NCBI RefSeq assembly: GCF_900108945.1
Contig: NZ_FNYE01000035.1
Span: 1-64,000 of the forward strand
Source: Paraburkholderia diazotrophica
GTDB lineage: Bacteria > Pseudomonadota > Gammaproteobacteria > Burkholderiales > Burkholderiaceae
DNA length: 64,000 bases
Direction of reading: 5' to 3'
This document shows positions 34,851 through 43,053 of the stretch, piece after piece. Position 1 is the first letter of the stretch; the number at the start of each line of letters is the position of its first letter. Under the pieces are notes generated by a model. The model saw only the letters and a program-made list of their open reading frames with translations. It made no database searches and had not been told where the DNA came from. A program made the position numbers and the translations under genes.

Positions 34851-35432
34851 TCAGGCCTGCGCATCCGGAATCGTCTGAACGATCAGAGAAAACAACCGCT
34901 GGAAATCCTCGTCAAGCTTTGCGCCTTCAAACGGGTCGCGGTTTGCGCCAAATGCATCATCGAGTTCAATCCAGTCTTCTGTCGTAAGCAATCTTCGTGC
35001 GGCGGGAAGGACTATTTCTTCTTCGAGCCGCCTGTGATTTCTGTAAAACGCGGCGTACTCGTTCACCATCGAGCGCAACTGCGGGAAGGCAGATTCGCCC
35101 GCCAGTTCGTAACGGGTCAGCGCATGTTCGATGTTTTGTATTCGCCTTTCGCCCTCTACGTGCTGCGCTTCCAGTTCGGCGATCACCTTGTCGAGTTCAT
35201 GCGTGCGATGCCACAGACGCGCAAACAGATATTGATCTTCCTTCGGATGATGTATCCGTTCAGGATACTCACGGATGTAGTACAGCATCGCCCGGAAGAC
35301 CATCAGCCCGGGCGTCTTTACGCCATCCCCAAGCAATTCGACGAAATGCTGCATGCCCGCGATGACGACGGCAAGCTGCTGATGCTCTCGCATGATGACC
35401 TGAACAGCGCTTCTGGCAGATGGTGTTTGCAT
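34851..35432 (-). CDS. Hemerythrin-domain protein
   Basis: A 193-residue four-helix protein with the hemerythrin HHE pattern: His in 'MREHQQLAVVI', 'RIHHPKEDQYLF', 'EAQHVEGE' and 'NHRRLEEEIVLP'. These residues bind a non-haem di-iron centre that senses or binds O2, NO or reactive species. GGAGGAG four bases before 35432 fixes the start. The FNR/Anr-type box ~190 bases upstream fits induction at low oxygen. Comparable YtfE-like proteins repair Fe-S clusters after NO damage, but this one lacks the N-terminal cysteine domain of YtfE. Confidence 0.85.
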   Translation of the reverse strand: MQTPSARSAVQVIMREHQQLAVVIAGMQHFVELLGDGVKTPGLMVFRAMLYYIREYPERIHHPKEDQYLFARLWHRTHELDKVIAELEAQHVEGERRIQNIEHALTRYELAGESAFPQLRSMVNEYAAFYRNHRRLEEEIVLPAARRLLTTEDWIELDDAFGANRDPFEGAKLDEDFQRLFSLIVQTIPDAQA

Positions 35433-35617
35433 GTCACTCCTCCATCGACTCATCGCTGCCGCGCCGTTACGGCCTGGAGTACTCGCATCGCTCGATCAGA
35501 TGCACGTCCGATCGGCAGACGATAATCGGAGAAAACCTCCGTGCAGCGACTCAAGACAGCGTCGTGAACAGGACGCCGCGCATTCAGGACATCATCGGAC
35601 GTCTTAGGCTCAATAGA

Positions 35618-35631
35618 TTGATGCTGATCAA
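35618..35631. promoter_or_regulatory. FNR/Anr-type box
   Basis: TTGATGCTGATCAA is a perfect match to the FNR-family consensus TTGAT-N4-ATCAA. It lies in the 339-base gap upstream of the hemerythrin gene, 186 bases from its start codon. The rest of the gap (35433-35771) shows no ORF or repeat I can support. Confidence 0.65.
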
Positions 35632-35771
35632 CCCGAGCGATGAACAAGCAGTACCGGCGAGACTTGTATTGCCTGCACTGTTCGATTGCGATGCATTTGC
35701 GGGAGCGTAGGAGAAAGCTGGAAACCCGAAATTGCCGCGGCTGCCACATCGCGTTCGCACAGACTCAACCC

Positions 35772-36899
35772 CTATTCCGGCATCTGTGCACCACGCCAGA
35801 TCTGACATTGCTGGCGAGCAACTTCATGCAACGAGTCGTTCGCACTGTAAATACGGCGCAACCACATAGCGTCGCTGAAACCGTCACTCACACTGCGCCT
35901 GATCATATCGAGGCCCTCTTCCGCGCCCAGATTCCGCGCATGGCGAGCGATTGCTTCGAGCGTCGCAAGAATGTCGCCCCGAATCGGACCGCGATGGCCC
36001 GTCTCCGGGTTCAGGCACACTCCATCGAGCCCGAAGCGGCAGGCCATGAACCGGTTCGTCCGGTAGACCTCATAGTCCCGCTCACTGAGGCGCACGGGCT
36101 TTTCATCCAGCAAATAACACGCAACCGTTTGAATATAAGCGGCGATTGCGGCGGCCCATTCCACGCGCAGCGGTGTGTCCATGACACGTACTTCAATCGT
36201 GCCGTACCCCGGGCTCGGACGTATATCCCAGTAAAAGTCTTTCAGGCTATTGACGAGGCCCGTTACCGCCATGCGATCGAAATATTGTTCGAATTCGGAC
36301 CACCTCGTCACGAAAGGCGCTTGCCCAGACAAAGGAAATGGGGCGACCGAATTTAGCCGGGCGCACTGGAACTGCGTATCGCTTCCCTGTACATACGGCG
36401 AAGAAGCAGCCAAGGCTATGAAATGCGGAACGTAACGCGACAGCGAATGCAATAGAACAAGCGCCGAATCAGCATCTGGGCAGCCTACATGCACGTGTTG
36501 GCCGAAGATCGTGAATTGCTGATATAGCGCCCCGTACAGCCCCATCAGATATTCAGAACGTTCGCGGCCGTCAGAACGCTGGTCGTACCAGTTCTGGAAA
36601 ATATTGGTGCCTCCGCCGCAAACCCCGACATTCAGAAAGTCGGCTGCTCGAACCAGCGTATCGCGAAGAACCTGCAATTCGCTCCTCACCTGGTCGAAAC
36701 TCCGGCACACGCCTGTCGATAGCTCGACCATCCCTTCTGTCGTCTCTGGCCTGATCGCCCCAACAAAGTTCTGCTCTCTCACGAGATTCAGCAACTCCGT
36801 CGCCGCCTTCGTCAGATTGTAATCGTGGGTATTGACGACCTGAACTTCGAGTTCGACGCCGATCGTGAACGGGTCCGAGGACGCAAATGGTTGCAACAT
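35772..36899 (-). CDS. YbdK-type carboxylate-amine ligase (GCS2 family)
   Basis: A 375-residue ATP-dependent ligase of the glutamate-cysteine ligase family 2. 'FTIGVELEVQVVN' at the N-terminus, 'GQHVHVGCPDAD' and 'WDIRPSPGYGTIEVRVMDTPL' are the substrate and metal binding blocks. E. coli YbdK has weak glutamate-cysteine ligase activity; the natural amine acceptor is not known. It is cytoplasmic and a single gene. Confidence 0.9.
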   Translation of the reverse strand: MLQPFASSDPFTIGVELEVQVVNTHDYNLTKAATELLNLVREQNFVGAIRPETTEGMVELSTGVCRSFDQVRSELQVLRDTLVRAADFLNVGVCGGGTNIFQNWYDQRSDGRERSEYLMGLYGALYQQFTIFGQHVHVGCPDADSALVLLHSLSRYVPHFIALAASSPYVQGSDTQFQCARLNSVAPFPLSGQAPFVTRWSEFEQYFDRMAVTGLVNSLKDFYWDIRPSPGYGTIEVRVMDTPLRVEWAAAIAAYIQTVACYLLDEKPVRLSERDYEVYRTNRFMACRFGLDGVCLNPETGHRGPIRGDILATLEAIARHARNLGAEEGLDMIRRSVSDGFSDAMWLRRIYSANDSLHEVARQQCQIWRGAQMPE

Positions 36900-37159
36900 A
36901 GAATGTCCTGTTGCACGACGATGCTCACGCTGTGCCTGGCGTGCGAGCCGGCGCTAGCGCATCGGGCCGGGCAAGAGTTTTCAACGGGCACTGCCGACGT
37001 GCGGCGCCAACAGCAAGTTCTCTGTCAACCGTCGATGCGGGACCAACGCCGGGCGGGTTCTCTTATTCTACGCGCGTTGGCAGGGCCAAATGGCCCCCGT
37101 CGCAGGTGCGCGTACCTTTCGCAGTCGAACATGCGAAACGATGCCGCACACGTCTCTTC

Positions 37160-37492
37160 CTATTCGCTTTGAGCGTCGTTCATGCCAGCCACCCACGATT
37201 GCAGTAGAGGACTGCTTGTCGTGCACTCGCCGCCATCCGCCAGCATGGCGTCGATAAGGGCACGAGCGCTGCGGTCGATGCAGGTGAGAGCGATGCTCTC
37301 GGATTCGTACATGAGGGGATCGGCGAATTGACCGATGCGCCTTGGTGTCGTCGTTTGTGCCGACGTCCTTGTGCGCAGCCACCAGGTAACGCAATAGCTC
37401 AGCACGAATCCATCGGAGGAGCGGATCGTGCGCGGCTCGATGCGCGCTTCAATGACGAATCCGCGATACCGCCCGACGATGTGATCTTTCAT
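37160..37492 (-). CDS. Small conserved-looking hypothetical protein
   Basis: A 110-residue soluble protein beginning MKDHIVGRYRGFVIEARIEPR. It looks like a compact beta-rich domain with a C-terminal helix ('ARALIDAMLAD'). I do not recognise the family; proteins of this size and layout are frequent orphans in Burkholderiaceae. The stretch 36900-37159 behind it holds no ORF I trust. It follows two other small minus-strand ORFs with short gaps, so a three-gene unit is possible. Confidence 0.55.
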   Translation of the reverse strand: MKDHIVGRYRGFVIEARIEPRTIRSSDGFVLSYCVTWWLRTRTSAQTTTPRRIGQFADPLMYESESIALTCIDRSARALIDAMLADGGECTTSSPLLQSWVAGMNDAQSE

Positions 37493-37508
37493 TGGTTTAA
37501 TCCACAAA

Positions 37509-37730
37509 TCATTGCTTGAGCGGCCGTACCACGCCAACGATGCTGTCTGCCCGATGCTCTCGGGTCAGCGCTTCTCCCACCGGCGAGTGGCTCGCGCAAG
37601 CAACCGCATCTGCTGCACTTCTTCGACCTGGCCTTCCGCTCTTCGGGCCTGTTTCGTCCGCGATTGCGCGCGTAAGTTCCCGCCTTGTGCCACGCGTGCC
37701 CGCTGCGACGCGTGGCCACCGTCGAAGCAC
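37509..37730 (-). CDS. Possible small basic protein, unknown
   Basis: A 73-codon ORF with GTG start between two better-supported small genes on the same strand (gaps of 16 and 18 bases). It is rich in Arg and Ala and has no recognisable motif and only a weak ribosome site. It is included because it fits the spacing of an operon, but it could be non-coding. Confidence 0.3.
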   Translation of the reverse strand: MLRRWPRVAAGTRGTRRELTRAIADETGPKSGRPGRRSAADAVACASHSPVGEALTREHRADSIVGVVRPLKQ

Positions 37731-37748
37731 TTCGTCACGTTGCGGCGA

Positions 37749-38090
37749 TCACCGCCCGCTCAGCATCCGAAGGATCTTCTGTACGATGCGCTCGTGCTGC
37801 TCCAGCGCCTCATCGAGCGTACGTGCGCCGTAGCTCTCGTTGTCCGGCTCATGGAGCCCGGCAATGCGGGTCACAAATAGCAGGGCATCTCTGGTCCCTG
37901 TGTCGGACACACCGCGGAAGCGGGTCGTGACTGTCACGCCGAACTCCTCCATCAACGTGCGACGAAAGGTCAGGTCGTTCTCGGACATCCAGCGCGACCA
38001 CTCGCTGAAGTCGAATACCTCGACGGGCCTGTTCTTGCCATCGAGGACATACAAGCGTTTGCGTTTGCGCGGGACGCTGCCGGGTTTCAT
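37749..38090 (-). CDS. Hypothetical protein, 113 residues
   Basis: A soluble protein starting with a basic patch (MKPGSVPRKRKRLYVLDGKNRPVEVFDF) followed by mixed helix and strand. The C-terminal helix is acidic-basic amphipathic ('LDEALEQHERIVQKIL'). I do not recognise the family. Codon use is like the neighbours. It faces the PEBP-like gene across a 258-base gap. Confidence 0.55.
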   Translation of the reverse strand: MKPGSVPRKRKRLYVLDGKNRPVEVFDFSEWSRWMSENDLTFRRTLMEEFGVTVTTRFRGVSDTGTRDALLFVTRIAGLHEPDNESYGARTLDEALEQHERIVQKILRMLSGR

Positions 38091-38286
38091 ATTTCAATGA
38101 GGGTGCGAACGCATGAGCAATGAAGCTGATCGCCTGTCGCCACGACCTCGGGGACGTCGAATCATTGTGGCCGCCGCTTTCACGTGCGATACATCCATCG
38201 TATATCATGAAAATTCCTGGCAGCCGCGAAGGTGCGACGCTTCACAGACGCGCGGATTCGTTGACCTTCCGGCCGCGCCAGCGCTT

Positions 38287-38338
38287 GTGACCGTCTTTTG
38301 TGACCGTCTTTTATGACCGTCTTTTGTGACCGTCTGCG
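38287..38338 (+). repeat. 13-base tandem repeat, four copies
   Basis: GTGACCGTCTTTT (38287-38299), the same (38300-38312), ATGACCGTCTTTT (38313-38325) and a diverged GTGACCGTCTGCG (38326-38338) end 10 bases before the PEBP-like gene. The array overlaps where its promoter or leader should be, so copy number could tune expression. Confidence 0.85.
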
Positions 38339-38348
38339 TGAGGTCCCT

Positions 38349-38822
38349 ATGACCATGAACCTGACGTCTTCAGCCTTTCGACACGGCGATGAGATCCCCA
38401 CACGTCATACTTGCCAAGGCGGAGATCTGTCGCCCCCACTGGCATGGACGGGCGTGCCCACGAACGCGAAGAGCCTCGTCCTGATCGTCGACGATCCCGA
38501 TGCCCCGGACCCGGCCGCGCCCAAAACCGTCTGGGTTCATTGGGTTCTCTACAATATTCCGCCGACGTCCGGCGGCCTTGCAGAAGGTGCTGCGGGAACC
38601 CAGGTACCGCAAGGCACGCTCGCAGGCGCCAACGACTGGAAGCGCGCGGCGTATGGTGGCCCCTGTCCGCCCATCGGCCGTCATCGTTACTTCTTCAAGC
38701 TGTATGCGCTCGATGCCGCGCTGCCAGATCTCGGCAAGCCCAACAAGTCAGCATTGGAACAAGCAATGAAGACGCATGTGATCGCAGAAGCAGAGCTTCT
38801 TGGCACATACCAGAAGCATTGA
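38349..38822 (+). CDS. YbhB/YbcL-type PEBP-like protein
   Basis: A 157-residue protein of the Raf kinase inhibitor-like (PEBP) family. 'PTRHTCQGGDLSPPLAWTGVP', 'LIVDDPDAPDP', 'WVHWVLYNIPP' and 'YGGPCPPIGRHRYFFKLYALD' are the ligand-pocket blocks of the E. coli YbhB/YbcL proteins. It is cytoplasmic here, as there is no signal peptide. The ligand is unknown. ATGs at 38349 and 38355 are both possible starts. Confidence 0.9.
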   Translation: MTMNLTSSAFRHGDEIPTRHTCQGGDLSPPLAWTGVPTNAKSLVLIVDDPDAPDPAAPKTVWVHWVLYNIPPTSGGLAEGAAGTQVPQGTLAGANDWKRAAYGGPCPPIGRHRYFFKLYALDAALPDLGKPNKSALEQAMKTHVIAEAELLGTYQKH

Positions 38823-38886
38823 GTACCGACGCGACTCCTAGCCACCAGGTCACGCGCGCAAAACGGGTTATGCGCAGCATCGCTTG

Positions 38887-39813
38887 TCAGGCTGAACTGC
38901 GCGTGGTTTCGGTTTTCTGCTTCGAGCGCCGGCCGGCACCCGTGTTTGTGAGTACATCGTCAGCGCACTGCAAAAGCCCTCTGATCAACCGCCCACGCGG
39001 TGATGTCTTCTGCCACAGCACGCCAAAACGCCGCGGCTCCGTCGGCGTCGGCAAGGCGATTTTTGCGACCTTCAAGGATGCTATCAATGGCGAGACGATA
39101 TCCGGGACCAGCGACACGCCCAATCCCCGGTCCACCATCATCGCAATCGCCATCAGCGCATTGAGTTCGAACAGTTCATGCGGAACGATGCGTGCGGATC
39201 GCAGATATCGATCGGCCTGCTTGCCGCCACCCAGCGACCGGTCATAGCGGATGAACGGCTCGCGCCGCAGCAGTTCGTGCGGGTCCTCGTTTTTCAGCTT
39301 CGAAGGCGCGAGCACAACGATCGGCTCCTCTCGAAGCAGATGCCAGTCATACGCCTTGGGCAACGCAAACGCGGGATGCAGGCACACGGCGACATCCAGT
39401 TCTCCACGTTGGAGCGTCTCATACAACTCATTCGATGTACCCGCGCGTATCAGCGTCTTGCACTTCGGAAAGGCACGCGCGAATGCAACGAGGACGTCCG
39501 GCAACAAGCTGAGCAGCGCCGACGTGATGGTACCGATGCGCAATTCGCCCGCCGTTTCGTCTTCGAGCGCAAACGCTTTCAGATCGGCGAATTCGCGTAC
39601 CAGGTTTCTTGCGCGCGCGATCACGCGATGCCCGGCTTCCGTCGGAATCACGGTTCGTCCAGCACGAACGAGCAGACGAACACCCAGTTCCCGCTCCAGC
39701 GCCTGCACCTGTTGTGCGATTGCCGCAGGCGTTACGCCGACGCGGCGCGCAGCTTCGGCTATCGAGCCGGTATCGACCACGAGCAGCAGATTGTCGAGAA
39801 ACGCGATGTCCAT
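38887..39813 (-). CDS. LysR-family regulator of the adjacent CoA pathway
   Basis: A 308-residue LysR regulator: winged helix-turn-helix at residues ~1-60 ('FLDNLLLVVDTGSIAEAARR', 'AIAQQVQALERELGV') and a periplasmic-binding-protein-like effector domain after it. It is divergent from the CitE-like gene with ~100 bases between, the classical arrangement for LysR control of the opposite operon. The effector is probably a substrate or CoA-ester of that pathway. Confidence 0.9.
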   Translation of the reverse strand: MDIAFLDNLLLVVDTGSIAEAARRVGVTPAAIAQQVQALERELGVRLLVRAGRTVIPTEAGHRVIARARNLVREFADLKAFALEDETAGELRIGTITSALLSLLPDVLVAFARAFPKCKTLIRAGTSNELYETLQRGELDVAVCLHPAFALPKAYDWHLLREEPIVVLAPSKLKNEDPHELLRREPFIRYDRSLGGGKQADRYLRSARIVPHELFELNALMAIAMMVDRGLGVSLVPDIVSPLIASLKVAKIALPTPTEPRRFGVLWQKTSPRGRLIRGLLQCADDVLTNTGAGRRSKQKTETTRSSA

Positions 39814-39914
39814 AAAGATAGAAACACTACGATTTGAAGATAGCTCCAGATAGTTTATCTAAAACATCGGTGTCCGTAGACTGGTTGCCAGGAAATAAAA
39901 CTGGAAACGCACTC
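39814..39914. promoter_or_regulatory. Divergent LysR promoter region with AGATA repeats
   Basis: Between the LysR and CitE-like genes are three AGATA elements (39816-39820, 39838-39842, 39848-39852), the last forming the dyad AGATA-GTT-TATCT (39848-39860). The dyad is a candidate LysR recognition site with the other repeats as activation half-sites. Confidence 0.5.
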
Positions 39915-40817
39915 ATGAGAAGCAAGCTGTTCGTGCCGGCATCACGGCCAGAACTGTTCGAGAAGGCATTGGCGAGCGCCGCGGACGCCCTCTCGTTCGA
40001 CCTCGAAGATGCCGTCACGCCCGATCGCAAGCCCCAGGCGCGGCTTGCACTGCGCGATCTGTTATGCGGCGGCGCCATTCGGGATCGCAGGAAGGTGCTG
40101 ATCGTTCGCGTCAATGCTATTGATTCCCCTTTTTTCGCCGACGACATCGACGCCGTCGTACAGCCGGGACTCGACTACATCAATCTTCCGAAACCCGAAA
40201 ACGTGGATCACGTGCGCGCCGCAGCGGCTGCGCTCGAAAAAGCCGAGCGGACAAACGGTGTAAGCGTGCCTGTGCGGCTGCTGCTCAATATCGAGTCGCC
40301 GGGGGCCTTACGGCACGCGGCGGAATTGGCCGCCGCGCATCCGCGTGTCGCCGGCCTGCAACTCGGACTCGGGGATCTTTTCGAGCCCCTGGGCATCGCA
40401 CGCCGCGAACCGGCGGCCGTTCAACAGGCGATGTTTGCGCTGCGCGTCGCAGCGGGCGAGGCGAACGTTTTCGCGTACGACTCCGCGTTCGCGAACATCA
40501 AGGACGAAGCTGGTTTCCGGGCGGAAGCGCAACTCGCGCACGCGTTGGGCTTTCTCGGCAAAAGCTGCATTCACCCGAGCCAGATCGCGCTCGTCAACGA
40601 CGTGTTCCGTCCGTCCGATGCAGAAATCGCGCATGCCGTGCGCGTCGTCGAAGCGGCACGCGATGCGCAAGACAAAGGGCTCGGCGCGTACGTCGTCGAC
40701 GGTCGGATGATCGATCCGCCCTTTGTCGAGCGGGCCCGCGTGCTGGTGCAAAACGCGGCGCGTCTCGAACTGCTGACGGGCGAGCAGCGCGCCGTGCTCG
40801 ACAGCGCGAGCCTCTGA
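39915..40817 (+). CDS. CitE-like CoA-ester lyase (HpcH/HpaI family)
   Basis: A 300-residue TIM-barrel lyase. 'KLFVPASRPELFEKAL', 'SFDLEDAV' with the catalytic/metal acidic residues, 'IVRVN' with the CoA-binding Arg, 'LLNIESPGAL', 'LGLGDLF' with a Mg-binding Asp and 'GKSCIHPSQI' all match. The family cleaves malyl-, citramalyl-, citryl- or methylmalyl-CoA to acetyl- or propionyl-CoA plus an oxoacid. With a CoA transferase next, it probably acts on a CoA ester made there. The start ATG at 39915 precedes the family N-terminus; the upstream frame is promoter DNA. Confidence 0.85.
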   Translation: MRSKLFVPASRPELFEKALASAADALSFDLEDAVTPDRKPQARLALRDLLCGGAIRDRRKVLIVRVNAIDSPFFADDIDAVVQPGLDYINLPKPENVDHVRAAAAALEKAERTNGVSVPVRLLLNIESPGALRHAAELAAAHPRVAGLQLGLGDLFEPLGIARREPAAVQQAMFALRVAAGEANVFAYDSAFANIKDEAGFRAEAQLAHALGFLGKSCIHPSQIALVNDVFRPSDAEIAHAVRVVEAARDAQDKGLGAYVVDGRMIDPPFVERARVLVQNAARLELLTGEQRAVLDSASL

Positions 40818-40893
40818 CGCTTGAACACATCGCCGACACACCCGCCATACCCTTTACATGTGCATTGAAAAGAGAATCGAGTTGGAGACAACG

Positions 40894-42099
40894 ATGGAAC
40901 AACGGCCACATTCGCCGCAGGCCGCTCGGCGAGGTCCGCTGGCAGGTTTGCGGGTGCTCGACCTGAGCGCCTATATTGCCGGTCCCTATGGCTGCACGCT
41001 GCTGGCCGATCAGGGCGCCGAGGTCATCAAGATCGAACCGCCGTCGGGCGACAACCTGCGCAAGTATCCTTCGACGCTCGAAGCCGAGAGCCGCGCGTTT
41101 CTCGGCGTGAATCGCGGCAAACGCGGTCTCGCACTGGACCTGAAGCAACGGGAGGCGCTCGACGTATTGATACGTCTCGTCAAGACGGCCGACGTCCTCG
41201 TGCACAACTTCCGTCCGAGCGTGCCCGCGCGCCTTGGCATCGCGTACGAGCAACTGCGCGAAGTGAATCCGCGGCTCATTTATTGCGCCGTGACGGGTTA
41301 TGGCGAAACGGGCCCGAACAAGGACAAGGCGGGCTATGACCAGGTCCTGCAAACCATGACGGGCATGTGCACAATGCAAGGTCCGCGTGGCGGTCCGCCT
41401 GAAATCCTTTATGGGTCGGTGGTCGATTACTATGCGGCCGCACTCGTCGCGGCGGGGGTGTCGTCGGCGCTCTTCGATCGCGAGCGCAGCGGACTTGGAC
41501 AGTACGTCGGCGTGTCGTTGCTGCGCAGCGCACTGACGATGCAGTCGGCCCGCATGATCTGGGCCGAAGGCGAGCCGAAGGACATCAGCCGCGACATGCG
41601 TTCGGGCGGCATCACGGGCATTCATCCGACGCGCGAGGGCTATCTGTACATTTCGGCGAACACGCCGCATTTCTGGCAGGCGCTGTGCGAGAAGACCGGT
41701 TTGCATGCGCTCGCGAACGACGAACGCTACGACACCGTCCGCAAGCGCGCAATTCATCGCGACGAGATCGTGCCGCAATTGCACGCCGCGTTGCAGGCGC
41801 GCACAGCACTCGAATGGGAGGCGCTGTTCGGTGACTCGGTGCCGTGTGCCGCCGCGCGCAGCGTCGAAGACATGTTCGACGATCCGCAGGTGCTAGCCGA
41901 GGACATGGTGTCGAGCTTCGAGTATCCGGGCGTCGGCCGATATCGCGGCTTCAAGCATCCGATCCGGTTCGGCTCGACGCCGTTGCCCGAGCCTTTCGCC
42001 GCGCCCGCGTTCGGCGAGCACTCGAACGAAGTGCTACGCGATGCCGGATGGTCCGACACAGAGATCGAAAATCTTCGCGGGAAGCAGGCCGTGTTGTAG
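40894..42099 (+). CDS. Family III CoA-transferase (CaiB/BaiF)
   Basis: A 401-residue family III CoA-transferase. 'LRVLDLSAYIAGPYGCTLLADQG' and 'LDLKQREALDVL' are N-terminal blocks. The conserved Asp that forms the anhydride intermediate is probably the one in 'GYDQVLQTMTG'. Such enzymes move CoA from succinyl-CoA or acetyl-CoA to carboxylic acids such as itaconate, citramalate, mesaconate or oxalate. GGAG precedes the start at 40894. It should activate the substrate of the upstream lyase. Confidence 0.88.
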   Translation: MEQRPHSPQAARRGPLAGLRVLDLSAYIAGPYGCTLLADQGAEVIKIEPPSGDNLRKYPSTLEAESRAFLGVNRGKRGLALDLKQREALDVLIRLVKTADVLVHNFRPSVPARLGIAYEQLREVNPRLIYCAVTGYGETGPNKDKAGYDQVLQTMTGMCTMQGPRGGPPEILYGSVVDYYAAALVAAGVSSALFDRERSGLGQYVGVSLLRSALTMQSARMIWAEGEPKDISRDMRSGGITGIHPTREGYLYISANTPHFWQALCEKTGLHALANDERYDTVRKRAIHRDEIVPQLHAALQARTALEWEALFGDSVPCAAARSVEDMFDDPQVLAEDMVSSFEYPGVGRYRGFKHPIRFGSTPLPEPFAAPAFGEHSNEVLRDAGWSDTEIENLRGKQAVL

Positions 42100-42111
42100 C
42101 CGGAGACAGCG

Positions 42112-42966
42112 ATGAATGCAAACCCCCACGCAAACGCTCCGCGCGATACCCCTTTGCGCGCGTGCGATGCGCACATCCACATCTATAGCCGCAGTTTCGC
42201 CACGCGTGCCGATGCAGCCGGATTCGTAGAGCAAGCCGATGTCCCGGCATACCGCGACGTGCAGGCGCGCATCGGCACACAGCGCGTCGTGATCGTGACG
42301 CCGCGCATCTATGGGACCGACAACGCGGTGACGCTCGATGCGATTCGCCAGCTGGGTATCGCGAATGCGCGTGGCGTGGCCGTCGTGCGTCCCGATGTAA
42401 CCGATGCCGAACTTGCGAAGCTGCACGAAGGCGGGATTCGCGGCATTCGCTTCACGCTCTATACGCCGGCGAACGCGGTCGTTGGTTTCGACATGGTCGA
42501 GCCGCTTGCATGGCGTGTGGCCGAGCTCGGCTGGCATGTCCAGTTGCATTGGACGGCTGCGCAGATCGTCGAACATCAGGCGCTGCTGGCCCGTCTTCCA
42601 TTGACGATCGTGTTCGATCACTGTGCACGCCTTCCGCTGCCCGATGGGGCGACGCACGCGGCGTTCACGACGGTACGCCGTCTCGTCGATGCGGGGCGCG
42701 CATGGGTCAAGCTGTCGGGACCGTATCTCGACTCGATCGACGGGCTTGATGCGCGCTATATCGACGTCGCGCCGACCGCACGCGCCTGGATAGCGGCCAT
42801 ACCCGACAGACTCGTGTGGGGCAGCGACTGGCCGCACGCGACGGAAACGCACAAGCCCGCCGACCCGATGCTGCTGGACCTGCTCGGCGAATGGGCAGAC
42901 GACGAGACCACGCGCGAGCGCATTCTTACCGACAACGCTGCAAGGCTGTACGGATTCGACAATTGA
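42112..42966 (+). CDS. Amidohydrolase_2-family hydrolase (dicarboxylate lactonase-like)
   Basis: A 284-residue metal-dependent TIM-barrel hydrolase: 'DAHIHIYS' (first metal motif), 'GIRFTLY', 'VFDHCARLP' and 'WGSDWPHAT' with the terminal Asp. The pattern is that of 2-pyrone-4,6-dicarboxylate lactonase and relatives. It begins 12 bases after the CoA-transferase with GGAG. In this pathway it may open a lactone to the hydroxy-diacid that is then activated with CoA. Confidence 0.82.
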   Translation: MNANPHANAPRDTPLRACDAHIHIYSRSFATRADAAGFVEQADVPAYRDVQARIGTQRVVIVTPRIYGTDNAVTLDAIRQLGIANARGVAVVRPDVTDAELAKLHEGGIRGIRFTLYTPANAVVGFDMVEPLAWRVAELGWHVQLHWTAAQIVEHQALLARLPLTIVFDHCARLPLPDGATHAAFTTVRRLVDAGRAWVKLSGPYLDSIDGLDARYIDVAPTARAWIAAIPDRLVWGSDWPHATETHKPADPMLLDLLGEWADDETTRERILTDNAARLYGFDN

Positions 42967-43053
42967 CGGCTGCTGTCTGGACGACAGCGCCGGGTACACA
43001 AAGCCCGAACGCACGCAGAACGCGTGGGCACATTTAAAAACCGGAGACACGTG

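Noticed and set aside
36825..37172. 115-codon ORF on the plus strand
   Set aside because: It begins inside the YbdK-type gene on the other strand and continues as mixed-composition sequence without motif.
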